DNA from: Arthrobacter crystallopoietes
GTDB lineage: Bacteria > Actinomycetota > Actinomycetes > Actinomycetales > Micrococcaceae
Length of the DNA stretch: 64,000 bases
Direction: 5' to 3'
Assembly: GCF_017603825.1 (NCBI RefSeq)
Contig: NZ_CP072014.1
Location: 3,472,001-3,536,000, forward strand
Each line of letters opens with the position of its first letter. The stretch's first letter is position 1. The notes beneath the pieces were generated by a model that saw only the letters and a list, made by a program, of their open reading frames with translations, ran no database searches and was not told the origin of the DNA. The translations under genes were made by a program, and so were the position numbers. Positions 18,647 to 27,680 of the stretch are shown piece by piece.

Positions 18647-19303
18647 TCAGAGGGCCGCACCGCTCCGGATCAGCACATGTCCTCTGGCCGTCGACAGCCG
18701 CAGCCACCGCCCGCTGCGGAACAGCGACGCCGGTTCGTCGTCGAGGAAGCCCAGCGTCAAGGCGGCGAACGCCGCGCCCGCCGGAAGCGCCACGGTTGCC
18801 CCGGGTAGAGTCCGGCCCCACACCTTGCTGCGGGCATTGTTGACCATAAGTTGGCCCGGGTTCTGGGGCACGGCCGCCGCAACTTCCCGGATTCCAGCCT
18901 CGGCCGCGCTCCGCAGGTCTCCGGCGGCCAGCTGCTCGACCGGTTCCCAGCCTGACCGCGGCGGCAATACCCCGGTCCATGATTCCTTCACCTGCATCGG
19001 GGGCAGCGGCAGGACAACGTCGTTCTCCTCCATCCTGGCCAGGCGGTCCGCCATGGACGACAGCGAAACCGTCAGCTCCGTCTGCGCGGGCCTGCCCAGC
19101 GGCATGGTCCGCAGTCCAAGGATGGTCGGCGTCGCCTCGCCCAGCAGTCGCGGCCGCATGAGGCATACATAGGCCGCCAGCACCGAGCCCATGGCCTGCA
19201 GGTGCACGGCGCCGTCGTCGGCAGCGCGGGCACGGGTGACGTAGGTGCGCAGGTCAGCCGTAACCTGCGGATCGGCCAGGGTCAGCATCTCCGGCGCGTT
19301 CAC
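18647..19303 (-). CDS. unknown protein translationally coupled to a thioesterase
   Basis: The family of this 218-residue protein is not recognised. It is Ala/Leu-rich with no signal peptide or clear membrane segment; the C-terminal half contains a hydrophobic AALTLGFLDDEPASLFRSGRWLRLS stretch read as strands. The start is placed at the GTG at 19303 because it overlaps the upstream thioesterase stop by four bases (GTGA) and AAGGA lies seven bases upstream; the open frame to 19324 is less likely. Tight coupling suggests that it acts with the thioesterase. Confidence 0.7.
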   Translation of the reverse strand: MNAPEMLTLADPQVTADLRTYVTRARAADDGAVHLQAMGSVLAAYVCLMRPRLLGEATPTILGLRTMPLGRPAQTELTVSLSSMADRLARMEENDVVLPLPPMQVKESWTGVLPPRSGWEPVEQLAAGDLRSAAEAGIREVAAAVPQNPGQLMVNNARSKVWGRTLPGATVALPAGAAFAALTLGFLDDEPASLFRSGRWLRLSTARGHVLIRSGAAL

Positions 19304-19797
19304 GTGGTTTCCTTCCCCACGCACTGCGAAGCACGACGGCGGAAGGGCACTTCCGGGCCCCGGCGGCGTTCCAATGCGGCCCTGTACTGCCCGGGCAGGG
19401 CGACGGAGCGGCCGGAGTCCCGATTCACCAGCACCATGGTCGTGGCGCCAACGGCAAACGTCTTCGACTCGTCTTCCTCGGACACGACGTAGCCCAACTC
19501 AAAGCTGGATCGCCCGATTCCCGCCACCCATACGCTGACGTAGACCGGTTCCGGCCTGAACAGCAACGGCGCCAGGTATTCGATTTCCTGCCGGCCCACC
19601 AGGGCGAAGTTCTCCGCCCCGGCAAGTTCGCGGACGGATGGTTGTCCGCCGTCGTTCGTAGAAATTCCCGACGGCGACTCGTGCAGCCGCACGCGCGCGG
19701 TCTCCAGGTAGCTCAGGAAGGCCACGTTGTTCACATGGGCGTAGGAGTCTATGTCGCTGAATCTGAGCTGGAGTGGGAACCGGAAGGCATTGGGCAT
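19300..19797 (-). CDS. acyl-CoA thioesterase, 4-hydroxybenzoyl-CoA type hot-dog fold
   Basis: This 165-residue protein has the 4HBT motif RFSDIDSYAHVNNVAFLSYLE, where the Asp (DIDSYAHVNN) is the usual catalytic residue. EIEYLAPLLF and the SSFELGYVVSEEDE strands complete the hot-dog fold. It hydrolyses acyl-CoA thioesters of unknown chain type. The downstream unknown gene overlaps it by four bases. It diverges from tesB. Confidence 0.9.
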   Translation of the reverse strand: MPNAFRFPLQLRFSDIDSYAHVNNVAFLSYLETARVRLHESPSGISTNDGGQPSVRELAGAENFALVGRQEIEYLAPLLFRPEPVYVSVWVAGIGRSSFELGYVVSEEDESKTFAVGATTMVLVNRDSGRSVALPGQYRAALERRRGPEVPFRRRASQCVGKETT

Positions 19798-19923
19798 GGG
19801 CCCATACTCTCAAAACCGGGGGGCACGGCGCGAACCATGCGTCGGTAGTTGAGCAGTGCGAACGCGCAAACTACGCTCTGAAGAAGGTTCCACTACTCCC
19901 GGGTAACACCAACAAGGAGAAAC

Positions 19924-20826
19924 ATGACTGCTTCTGACGAACGGATCGACCCGACTGCGGCGCTGCTGAAGCTGCTGGATCTCTCGGATGCCGATGGCGC
20001 AAACACGGACGAGGACATCTTTGTCGGGATCTCCGAGCCACAGCCGCACGGGCGGGTCTTCGGTGGCCAGGTACTAGCGCAGTCCATCCTTGCCGCCATC
20101 CGCACAGTGCCCGGCGACCGGCAGATCCATTCCATGCACGGTTACTTCCTGCGCCCGGGCGATGCGAACGAACCGATCACGTTCGGTGTTCAGAAGCTAC
20201 GGGACGGCCGGTCGTTTTCGGCCCGCCGGACCCATGCATACCAGAACGGCGTGCCGATCCTGTCGATGATCGCTTCCTTCCAGGTGCCGGCCGAGGGGCT
20301 GGACCACTGCGAACCGTTCCCCGAGAACATCCCGGATCCCGAGTCCCTGCCCAGCACGGCGGACCTCCTCGGTGAATTCGACCATCCCATCGCGCAGCAG
20401 TGGGCTTATCAGCGGCCCTTCGATATCCGCCATGTGCAGCAGCCGCTGTACATCAGCGCGGAAGGCGAGCGGGAACCGACCAACGCCGTGTGGATGAAGT
20501 CCAAGGGACCGCTGCCTGATGATCTTGACCTGCATCGGGCCGCCCTGGCCTATGCCAGCGACTACACGCTGCTGGAGCCGATCCTGCGCCGCCACGGCAT
20601 CGCGTGGATCAGTCCCGGCATGAAATTCGCCAGTCTGGATCACGCCATGTGGTGGCATCGTCCCTTCCGCGCAGACGAATGGCTGCTCTACGTCCAGAAT
20701 TCCCCCAGCGCGTCCGGCGCCCGCGGGCTCGGGGTCGGCCGGGTCTTCAGCCGCAGCGGCGAACTCGTAGCAACGGTGGCCCAGGAAGGCATGATGCGGG
20801 TCCCGGTGGAAGCAGCCGACGCGTAG
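19924..20826 (+). CDS. tesB: acyl-CoA thioesterase II
   Basis: This 300-residue double hot-dog thioesterase has the TesB signatures GRVFGGQVLAQSILAA, HSMHGYFLRPGD and the C-terminal SLDHAMWWHRPFRADEWLLY with the catalytic Asp/His region. AAGGAGA just before the ATG at 19924 is a strong ribosome-binding site. It releases fatty acids from acyl-CoA. A long terminator follows immediately. Confidence 0.95.
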   Translation: MTASDERIDPTAALLKLLDLSDADGANTDEDIFVGISEPQPHGRVFGGQVLAQSILAAIRTVPGDRQIHSMHGYFLRPGDANEPITFGVQKLRDGRSFSARRTHAYQNGVPILSMIASFQVPAEGLDHCEPFPENIPDPESLPSTADLLGEFDHPIAQQWAYQRPFDIRHVQQPLYISAEGEREPTNAVWMKSKGPLPDDLDLHRAALAYASDYTLLEPILRRHGIAWISPGMKFASLDHAMWWHRPFRADEWLLYVQNSPSASGARGLGVGRVFSRSGELVATVAQEGMMRVPVEAADA

Positions 20827-20829
20827 GAA

Positions 20830-20881
20830 AGCGGAGAGGATCCGGGCGGCTGCAGTAACAGCCTGCCGGATCCTCTCCGCT
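20830..20881 (+). terminator. 16-bp perfect hairpin after tesB
   Basis: AGCGGAGAGGATCCGG (20830-20845) pairs perfectly with CCGGATCCTCTCCGCT (20866-20881); the loop contains a further GGC/GCC pairing. It begins four bases after the tesB stop. Confidence 0.88.
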
Positions 20882-20890
20882 GACGAAACG

Positions 20891-20915
20891 TCCCCCGCTA
20901 TAGGCTAGCGGGGGA
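20891..20915 (-). terminator. hairpin after ettA
   Basis: TCCCCCGCTA (20891-20900) pairs with TAGCGGGGGA (20906-20915) around a five-base loop, ten bases past the ettA stop. Together with the tesB hairpin it forms a back-to-back pair between convergent genes. Confidence 0.8.
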
Positions 20916-20924
20916 CGGTTTGCC

Positions 20925-22607
20925 TTAGTCGCGCGTCAGCTTGCGGTGCGTGACACGGTGCGGCTTGGCCGCATCCGGACCAAGCCGATCGACCTTGTTC
21001 TGCTCGTAGGCCTCAAAGTTGCCCTCGAACCAGTACCAGTTGGCCGGGTCCTCTTCGGTGCCTTCGTAGGCGAGGATGTGCGTAGCCACGCGGTCCAGGA
21101 ACCAGCGGTCGTGGGAAATCACCACGGCGCAGCCGGCGAATTCCAGCAGAGCGTTTTCCAGGCTGGAGAGGGTTTCGACGTCGAGGTCGTTGGTAGGCTC
21201 ATCGAGCAGCAGCAGGTTGCCGCCCTGCTTGAGTGTCAGCGCCAGGTTCAGGCGGTTGCGCTCACCACCGGAGAGGACGCCGGCCTTCTTCTGCTGGTCC
21301 GGCCCCTTGAAGCCGAAGGCCGAGACATAGGCGCGGGACGGCATCTCCACCTGCCCCACCTGGATGTGGTCAAGTCCGTCGGAGACGACCTCCCACAGGG
21401 ATTTGTTCGGGTCGATGCCCCCGCGGCTCTGGTCCACGTACGAGATCTTGACCGAATCACCGATCTTCAGGTCGCCGCCGTCGAGTTCCTCAAGGCCGAC
21501 GATCGTCTTGAACAGCGTGGTCTTACCCACACCGTTGGGACCGATGACACCGACGATGCCGTTACGCGGCAGGGAGAATGAGAGCCCGTCGATCAGCTGG
21601 CGATCGTCAAAGCCCTTCTGCAGGTTCTTCCCTTCAACAACCAGCGAACCCAGACGCGGTCCCGGCGGGATCTGGATCTCTTCGAAGTCCAGCTTCCGGG
21701 TGCGGTCGGCCTCGGCGGCCATTTCCTCGTACCGGGCCAGCCGGGCCTTCGACTTGGTCTGGCGGCCCTTGGCATTGGAGCGCACCCATTCCAGTTCCTC
21801 GGAGAGGCGCTTGGCCATCTTGGCGTCTTTCTTGCCCTGGACCTCCAGACGGGCGCGCTTCTTCTCCAGGTATGTGGAGTAGTTCCCTTCGTACGGGTAC
21901 AGGTGCCCGCGGTCGACTTCGGCGATCCATTCGGCCACATGGTCCAGGAAGTACCGGTCGTGGGTGACGGCCAGGACTGCGCCTGCATAGGCCTTCAGGT
22001 GCTGTTCCAACCAGAGGACGCTTTCGGCGTCGAGGTGGTTGGTCGGTTCATCGAGCAGCAGCAGGTCGGGCTTCTGCAGTAGGAGCTTGCACAGTGCAAC
22101 GCGGCGGCGCTCACCACCGGAGAGCACGGTCACGTCCGCATCGGCCGGCGGGCAGCGCAATGCGTCCATGGCCTGCTCCAGCTGGGAATCGAGGTCCCAG
22201 GCGTCCGCTGCATCAATGGCTTCCTGCAGCTTGCCCATCTCTTCGAGCAGGGTGTCGTAATCCGCGTCAGGGCTGGCCATCTCTTCGGAAATCTCGTTGA
22301 AGCGCTGGATCTTGCCGTAGATTTCGCCGACGCCTTCCTGAACGTTACCCAGGACGGTTTTCTCTTCGTTCAAGGGCGGTTCCTGCAACAGGATTCCCAC
22401 CGAATAGCCGGGGCTAAGCCGGGCCTCACCATTGGAAGGTGTGTCCAGTCCGGCCATGATCTTCAGAATGGTGGACTTACCGGCGCCGTTTGGGCCGACG
22501 ACGCCGATCTTGGCACCGGGGTAGAAGGACATGCTCACGTCATCGAGGATGACCTTGTCGCCAACGGCCTTGCGGGCCTTGGTCATTGTGTAAATAAATT
22601 CCGCCAT
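20925..22607 (-). CDS. ettA: energy-dependent translational throttle protein EttA (ABC-F)
   Basis: This 560-residue soluble ABC-F ATPase has two nucleotide-binding domains: Walker A GPNGAGKS and GPNGVGKTT, signatures LSGGERRRVALC and LSGGERNRLNLA, Walker B LLLLDEPTNHLD and LLLLDEPTNDLD. The RARLEVQGKKDAKMAKRLSEELEW helices form the P-site tRNA-interaction linker. EttA binds the ribosomal E site and gates the first translation steps according to ATP/ADP. The ATG at 22607 gives the family N-terminus MAEFIYTM. No Shine-Dalgarno sequence is seen, but TAGCCT lies seven bases upstream, so translation may be leaderless. Confidence 0.95.
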   Translation of the reverse strand: MAEFIYTMTKARKAVGDKVILDDVSMSFYPGAKIGVVGPNGAGKSTILKIMAGLDTPSNGEARLSPGYSVGILLQEPPLNEEKTVLGNVQEGVGEIYGKIQRFNEISEEMASPDADYDTLLEEMGKLQEAIDAADAWDLDSQLEQAMDALRCPPADADVTVLSGGERRRVALCKLLLQKPDLLLLDEPTNHLDAESVLWLEQHLKAYAGAVLAVTHDRYFLDHVAEWIAEVDRGHLYPYEGNYSTYLEKKRARLEVQGKKDAKMAKRLSEELEWVRSNAKGRQTKSKARLARYEEMAAEADRTRKLDFEEIQIPPGPRLGSLVVEGKNLQKGFDDRQLIDGLSFSLPRNGIVGVIGPNGVGKTTLFKTIVGLEELDGGDLKIGDSVKISYVDQSRGGIDPNKSLWEVVSDGLDHIQVGQVEMPSRAYVSAFGFKGPDQQKKAGVLSGGERNRLNLALTLKQGGNLLLLDEPTNDLDVETLSSLENALLEFAGCAVVISHDRWFLDRVATHILAYEGTEEDPANWYWFEGNFEAYEQNKVDRLGPDAAKPHRVTHRKLTRD

Positions 22608-22614
22608 GACCACA

Positions 22615-22620
22615 AGGCTA
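22615..22620 (-). promoter_or_regulatory. possible leaderless -10 box of ettA
   Basis: On the minus strand TAGCCT (22620-22615) ends seven bases before the ettA ATG. TANNNT at this spacing is the usual actinobacterial leaderless promoter. No -35 element was identified. Confidence 0.4.
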
Positions 22621-22713
22621 GTGGTTGCCGGGGCATAACTCATATTCCTAGGAAGCGGTTTCGGCCCGGAAATGCCTCCTAGCAAGCACGGCGGACCACA
22701 CCAGGGCCCGTGG

Positions 22714-23208
22714 TCAGGATTCGCCGCCTACGAAGCAGTCGCCGTCAGCCAGCACGGGGAGCACGGACATGGCGACCTTCCCCTCACGGACCTGGCCGAT
22801 AACGCATTGGTCTTCCAGGGGTACCGCCGCCTCAATTGCATCCACGGCTAGCCCCGTTGGAGTTATGTCCGCGGACACTTCGACTTCGGATTCGGCAAAG
22901 CCCGCTTCGGCCATGGCCGCAAGCATTTGCGAAGAGTTCGGGCGGGGAGAGGAAGCTGCGAGCTTCTCCAGCTCCTCGCGCACCCTATCCTTGCTCGCTT
23001 CCGCGGGCGTCGGTTCAGCCGGCTCCTCCGAAACCTCGGCTTCCTCAGCTGGCTCAGTTGTGGAGCCACTTGTTGGAACCGAGGGCACGGATTTTGTCCC
23101 AGTCTCCTGAGCTACCAGCGAGCAGGCGCTCAGACCAGCCCCGATCGACAGGAGCAACACAGAGCAGGCAAGTCGCTCGACAGCTTTGGACGGGGTCGAA
23201 GGTTTCAC
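22714..23208 (-). CDS. small secreted lipoprotein, DUF6993-like
   Basis: The GTG at 23208 opens a 164-residue protein with a signal peptide (ACSVLLLSIGAGLSAC) ending in a lipobox, LSAC. An acidic Pro/Glu/Thr linker follows (STTEPAEEAEVSEEPAEPTPAEASKD in parts), then a small globular domain with two cysteines (DQCVIGQVREGK and DGDCFVG) that may form a disulphide. It resembles the actinobacterial DUF6993 proteins usually found near ettA and ssb; that name is from memory. Function unknown; located outside the membrane. Confidence 0.75.
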   Translation of the reverse strand: MKPSTPSKAVERLACSVLLLSIGAGLSACSLVAQETGTKSVPSVPTSGSTTEPAEEAEVSEEPAEPTPAEASKDRVREELEKLAASSPRPNSSQMLAAMAEAGFAESEVEVSADITPTGLAVDAIEAAVPLEDQCVIGQVREGKVAMSVLPVLADGDCFVGGES

Positions 23209-23242
23209 TGTGCCATTCTGACATGCACGCGTGCGCTTCGAC

Positions 23243-23827
23243 TTATCCCGCCATCCGCAGCTCATCGGGGTCGGCATCAATTTCGGGTTCGCCCCTAGCC
23301 TCGTCCTGATGTAATGCCTGACCCGACAACGACGGCTCCGCCGTCCATGGGTAGACCTCCCCTGTAGCAGCCGACACGTTCTCGGGCACCTCTTCGTCCG
23401 CGGCCATTCCTTCGAAATTCCCACCGTTAGAGACCTGGGCCGGTTCCTGGCTACTGCCGTACCGGCCCTTGTTGCTCTTGACGAAGTTTGAGGTGCCCCA
23501 TTTAAGGTCGTGCCCGATACCATCTGCTTCGATCTCAGGTGCGGTTCCGTGGCGGCCGTCGTCGCTGCTCCATTGCCGAAGCTTCAGCTTGCCCGTAACC
23601 ACTACGGGGTCGCCTTTGTGCAGGCTCGAACCGACGTTCTGCGCCAGATAGCGGTACGTCTTGACCGTGTACCAGTTCGAGGCCGCGTCGACCCATTGGC
23701 CAGTCTCCTGATCCTGGCGGCGTTCCTTCGAAACAAGGCGGAACTCTGCCGCCGGCCATCCATTCTTGGTAGATCCACTGTTGATATCCGTGCCGACGAT
23801 GCCGCGAACAGTAATGATGTCTGACAT
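23243..23827 (-). CDS. ssb: single-stranded DNA-binding protein
   Basis: This 194-residue protein has an N-terminal OB fold (MSDIITVRGIVGTDI, FRLVSKERRQD, NWYTVKTYRYLAQNV, GDPVVVTGKLKLRQW). The C-terminal half is acidic and disordered but does not end in the DDDxPF tip typical of replication SSB; it ends DPDELRMAG. It is therefore probably the accessory SSB paralogue of actinobacteria. The ATG at 23827 is preceded by GAAGGCAGGACC. The gene lies upstream of the lipoprotein with a 34-base gap. Confidence 0.9.
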   Translation of the reverse strand: MSDIITVRGIVGTDINSGSTKNGWPAAEFRLVSKERRQDQETGQWVDAASNWYTVKTYRYLAQNVGSSLHKGDPVVVTGKLKLRQWSSDDGRHGTAPEIEADGIGHDLKWGTSNFVKSNKGRYGSSQEPAQVSNGGNFEGMAADEEVPENVSAATGEVYPWTAEPSLSGQALHQDEARGEPEIDADPDELRMAG

Positions 23828-24026
23828 GGTCCTGCCTTCTTTCGGTCGGGCCGGCAATGTCGCCGGCAACATCAGTCTGGTCACCACAGATACCGCTCTC
23901 AAGGACAAAAACATCTCATGTGGGCAACGTTGCATCAGCGGCTCCTTGTGTAGGCATGGTGCCCGACTTCGAAGATCGACGGTCAAGAGGATAAACTTGC
24001 TGACTGGTGGAGCCCATCCACCGTCA

Positions 24027-24099
24027 GCCTCGGTAGCTCAGCGGATAGAGCAGGAGCCTTCTAATCTCTTGGTCGCAGGTTCGATTCCTGTCCGGGGCA
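24027..24099 (+). tRNA. tRNA-Arg (anticodon TCT)
   Basis: Cloverleaf: acceptor GCCTCGG/CCGGGGC with a central T-G wobble, D-arm GCTCAGCGGATAGAGC, anticodon loop CTTCTAA (anticodon TCT) and T-arm GCAGGTTCGATTCCTGT. The anticodon stem GGAGC/TCTCT has a C-T mismatch at the loop-closing pair 31-39. CCA is not encoded. It marks the left edge of the wall-polymer region. Confidence 0.9.
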
Positions 24100-24267
24100 C
24101 ACAATGTGAATCAACATCCGTCAGTTCAACGAAGGCTCCCCCTAGTGCATCCACTGGCGGGAATCTACAGGCTGTTAGCGTAACGATCCGGTGACACTTG
24201 ACGGCGGGCAAGCGCCCCGCCCGGGATACGCCCTGTAGCGTCCCCCGGCCTGCAGTAATCTCGAGTT

Positions 24268-26208
24268 ATGCAGCCGACAGTCCATTTCCCCGTGAGTACG
24301 CTTGCCCTGCAACGAGGCGGGCTGGTCAAGGCGGTCCGCAACCGTGCAAACACGCTGGCAGAGCACTCGGGCTTGGACCACATCCATATCGATGTCTTGG
24401 GGTTCCAGCCCCGTCTCGAGGCCGACGTGGCCAGGTTGAAAGCGGAGGGGCATCTGCATCCGGACGTCCAGGTTTCCAGCGTCCTGTTTTCCCTTGATCC
24501 GAGCCCGTCCGTCGAACGACGGCGGGCATCCGTGCCGCATCTAGACAAGCAATTGGTTAAGATCCAGGACGGCGCCGACGCACGCTCGAACCGTTACTTC
24601 CGGGACGGACTACTTGAACTGTTTGTGCGGGCCGACCCCAACGGTACGCCCCGTTATATCGACTACTTCAACAGCGAACGGCACCGAGTCAGGCGCGAAG
24701 AGATGGATCAGTCAGGACGTACCGTCCGGGTTGTCCACTACCCGACCGCCCCTAACAACGTCGTCGTACAGCGTTATATCGGCCGCGACGGGCACTGTTT
24801 CTTAACGATCTGGCAGGCGCCCGGCAGCAGCCACTGGGATCAAAGCTTCCTGTTCGGTCCAACCCCCCTCCATTTTTCGGACACTGGCCAGCTGTACACG
24901 CACGCTTTCGAGCGGCTTCTCGCCAAGCACGAGAGCGCTGCCATCACCACGGAATTCCGGGAGAATCTGGATATCCTCCCCCACCACAGCCTCGACGAAG
25001 TGGTGCGCAGCATCCGACACCCGAACTTACGCAAGATCGTCACCGCGCACAGCAACCATCTTGAACCTCCGTACATCGCCGGGTCCCGGGTGAGCCGCAA
25101 CTGGCGCGCACTGATGGACCGTCTCGACGAATACGACGCCTTGGTTGTCCTGACCGAGGCGCAACGTAAGGACATGGCAGCCGACTTCGGGCATGCCGAA
25201 CGGCTCGAAGTCATTCCCCAGGTGGCCCCGCCCCGGAAGAACCACAAGGCTGACACCGATAGCAATCGGCTCATCCTGGTGGCCCGGACTCATCCCAAGA
25301 AACGCGTGGACGAGGCAATCAGGGTGTTCCGCAAGGTGCTTGACGGCAACCCCAACGCGGTCCTGGAGATTTTTGGCTTCGGGTACAACGACGACGAAGA
25401 GCAGCGCATCCACCGGCTGATCGCGGAGCTAAAGGTCGAGGACCATGTCCGGTTCATGCCCTTCACCAACAACCCCGAGCGCATCTACGCCACGGCCTGC
25501 GCAACGTTGCTAACGTCGGCGTCGGAGGGGTTCCCGCTCATCCTGCTGGAAAGCATGTCCTATGGCGTCCCCGTGGTTGCCTACGACTCGAATTACGGGC
25601 CGCGGGACGTCATTGTCGACGGCGAAAACGGCTACCTCGCGGATTTCGAGGACAGCGACGCCTTGGCCAAGAAGATCCTTCAACTAATGCAGGACCGTGA
25701 GCTCCGCTCCCGCTTTGGAGAAGCGTGCTTCAGCACCCTGTCCCGCTTCGACACAAAGACCTTCGTCGCCAACTGGGTCCGGGTCGTGTCTGCCCCGCCC
25801 CGATCTGACCGCGTAAACCGGACGCCTGGCGGCGCCGTCGTCGATCAGGTGTCATGGAACGGGAGCAGGATGCTTCTGCGTGCCGGCTCCGACGTCGCCC
25901 CGGGGACGAAGCTGATCTTCCGGCGCAGGCACGGCAGCAGCGTTGCAGTCGCAGCCCTGGCCGAGGGGCAATGGACGATCGAGCTGCCCGAAAGCCGCCC
26001 CGGCGACATTTTCGACGCGTATGTCCGCGCTCCGGAACAGCCGGCGGAAAAGCGTCTGGCCTACGCCGGCCTTCAGGCTTTCCAGCGGGCACCCTTGGAG
26101 GTCTATCCGACCAAGCACGGCTCGCTGTCGGTACGCCACCGGGACAACCGGTTCGTTGTGCGGGGCCGGAAGTGGCTCAGGCGCCAGCTCGGCAGGAAGC
26201 GTCAATAA
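24268..26208 (+). CDS. GT4 glycosyltransferase, TagE-like (poly-glycerolphosphate glucosyltransferase type)
   Basis: This 646-residue protein has a GT-B catalytic part at about residues 240-510: TAHSNH, VARTHPKKRVDEAIRVF, EIFGFGYNDDEE and the E-x7-E motif EGFPLILLE followed by YGVPVVAYDSNYGPRDVI. The N-terminal 240 residues contain the VHFPV / NRANTLAEH arrangement seen in teichoic-acid glucosyltransferases such as TagE. The last ~120 residues form an extra domain of unknown role. No signal peptide; it acts at the inner face of the membrane. Its context with TagD, TagF and an exporter supports sugar decoration of a wall polyol-phosphate polymer. Acceptor identity is inferred. Confidence 0.85.
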   Translation: MQPTVHFPVSTLALQRGGLVKAVRNRANTLAEHSGLDHIHIDVLGFQPRLEADVARLKAEGHLHPDVQVSSVLFSLDPSPSVERRRASVPHLDKQLVKIQDGADARSNRYFRDGLLELFVRADPNGTPRYIDYFNSERHRVRREEMDQSGRTVRVVHYPTAPNNVVVQRYIGRDGHCFLTIWQAPGSSHWDQSFLFGPTPLHFSDTGQLYTHAFERLLAKHESAAITTEFRENLDILPHHSLDEVVRSIRHPNLRKIVTAHSNHLEPPYIAGSRVSRNWRALMDRLDEYDALVVLTEAQRKDMAADFGHAERLEVIPQVAPPRKNHKADTDSNRLILVARTHPKKRVDEAIRVFRKVLDGNPNAVLEIFGFGYNDDEEQRIHRLIAELKVEDHVRFMPFTNNPERIYATACATLLTSASEGFPLILLESMSYGVPVVAYDSNYGPRDVIVDGENGYLADFEDSDALAKKILQLMQDRELRSRFGEACFSTLSRFDTKTFVANWVRVVSAPPRSDRVNRTPGGAVVDQVSWNGSRMLLRAGSDVAPGTKLIFRRRHGSSVAVAALAEGQWTIELPESRPGDIFDAYVRAPEQPAEKRLAYAGLQAFQRAPLEVYPTKHGSLSVRHRDNRFVVRGRKWLRRQLGRKRQ

Positions 26209-26227
26209 GGGCAGGCCAGCCAACAAA

Positions 26228-26243
26228 TGGCAACTCGTTGACT
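26228..26243 (+). promoter_or_regulatory. hexuronate operator 1 with promoter, upstream of uxaC
   Basis: TGGCAACTCGTTGACT shares TGGCAACT-N-STTG with two other sites at 29156 and 32019. Its right half TTGACT can serve as a -35; AACGAT lies 18 bases downstream (26262-26267) as a -10. A repressor bound here would block the polymerase. Position is 30 bases upstream of uxaC. Confidence 0.65.
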
Positions 26244-26273
26244 GCACTTCGGCCGCTTGGAAACGATGGTGCA

Positions 26274-27680
26274 ATGTCAACTTCAATAGCCGCCGAACCT
26301 GATCGGCTCCTTCCTGCTGAACCAGGAGTCCGTGCCATCGCGCGGGGCCTGCTGGAGCTGGTTCAGGACCTTCCCATCATCTCTCCGCACGGCCACGTGG
26401 ACGCTGCCGTCCTCGAAAAAGACGTGCCCTTCCCTGATCCTGCAACGCTGCTGATCAGCCCCGACCACTACGTCACACGCCTCATCCACGCCAGCGGGGT
26501 TCCACTGGAGCGACTGCGCGCCGGCGGCACCACCAACGTTTCTCCCCGCGAGGTCTGGCACGAATTCGCGAAGGCCTGGCCGCTGTTCGACGGCACTGCC
26601 TCTGGCTACTGGCTGCGTTCTGAGTTCGAGCATGTCTTCAAGCTCAAGCAGGACATCTCGGAGGAAAGCGCAGACGCCACCTTCGACGCCATTCAGGCCA
26701 GGTTGGACGAGCCGGGGTTCCGGCCGCGGCAACTGTTCAAGGACTTCAACATCGAGGTCCTCGCCACCACAGACGATCCCCTGGATAGCTTGGAGTCCCA
26801 CGCAGCTTTGGCTGCGGACAGCACGTTCCACGAACGGGTCCTGCCCACCTTCCGCCCCGACGCCTACCTAAACATCGCCCACCCGACATGGCTGGAAAAC
26901 GTCGACCGGCTGATCACCGCCGCGGGCGATGGCACCACCGGGTACGCCGGGTACATCCGTGCTCTCGAGAACCGCCGCCGGCACTTTATTGACCACGGAG
27001 CCGTTTCGGCCGACCACGGGGTCCGCACGCCGCTGACGCTCAAGCTGGACCGGGCCGAAGCGGAAAGCCTCTTTAACAAGGCGCGCCGCGGAGAAGCAAC
27101 GGATGCCGAGCGTGATGTGTTCGAAGGACACATGATGTACGAGATGGCACGCATGTCGGTTCAGGACGGGCTCGTCATGACCGTCCATCCCGGTTCTTTC
27201 CGCAACCACCATCTACCGACCTTCGAGCGGTTCGGCGCGGACACCGGCCACGACATCCCCTTCGCCATCAACTACACCGAGGCCATCCGCCCGGTCCTGC
27301 AGGACTTTGGCACTTCCAAGGACTTTAACCTCATTCTCTTCACCCTGGACGAGACCGTGTTCTCCCGCGAGCTCGCCCCGATGGCCGGCTTCTACCCCTC
27401 GGTGTACGTGGGCGCGCCGTGGTGGTTCCTGGACGCACCGGATGCGATGCTGCGCTTCCGGTCGGCCATCACGGAGACGGCAGGCTTCTATCGTTCCTCC
27501 GGCTTCATCGACGACACCCGCGCCTTCTGCTCCATCCCGGCCCGCCACGACGCGTCCCGCCGGATCGAAGCTTCGTTCCTCGCGCGGCTGGTTGCCGAAC
27601 ATCGCGTTTCCGAGTCCCGTGCCGCAGAGCTCATCGTGGACATCGTCGATGCCGCACCGCGGAGGGCTTTCAAACTATGA
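26274..27680 (+). CDS. uxaC: glucuronate isomerase
   Basis: This 468-residue enzyme of the amidohydrolase superfamily converts D-glucuronate to D-fructuronate (and galacturonate to tagaturonate). The metal-binding SPHGHVD motif is near residue 40, and NYTEAIRP, GFYPSVYVGAPWWFLD and the C-terminal NDARAFCSIPARHD-like region are characteristic. Length is normal. The ATG at 26274 is the only start giving the family N-terminus, although the ribosome-binding site (GGAAA, ten bases away) is modest; a much longer open frame from 25854 overlaps the glycosyltransferase and is spurious. Its stop overlaps the uxuB start (ATGA), so the two are coupled. Confidence 0.95.
   Translation: MSTSIAAEPDRLLPAEPGVRAIARGLLELVQDLPIISPHGHVDAAVLEKDVPFPDPATLLISPDHYVTRLIHASGVPLERLRAGGTTNVSPREVWHEFAKAWPLFDGTASGYWLRSEFEHVFKLKQDISEESADATFDAIQARLDEPGFRPRQLFKDFNIEVLATTDDPLDSLESHAALAADSTFHERVLPTFRPDAYLNIAHPTWLENVDRLITAAGDGTTGYAGYIRALENRRRHFIDHGAVSADHGVRTPLTLKLDRAEAESLFNKARRGEATDAERDVFEGHMMYEMARMSVQDGLVMTVHPGSFRNHHLPTFERFGADTGHDIPFAINYTEAIRPVLQDFGTSKDFNLILFTLDETVFSRELAPMAGFYPSVYVGAPWWFLDAPDAMLRFRSAITETAGFYRSSGFIDDTRAFCSIPARHDASRRIEASFLARLVAEHRVSESRAAELIVDIVDAAPRRAFKL

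Noticed and set aside
24198-24203. TTGACG as a -35 for the TagE-like gene
   Set aside because: No acceptable -10 occurs 16-19 bases downstream.
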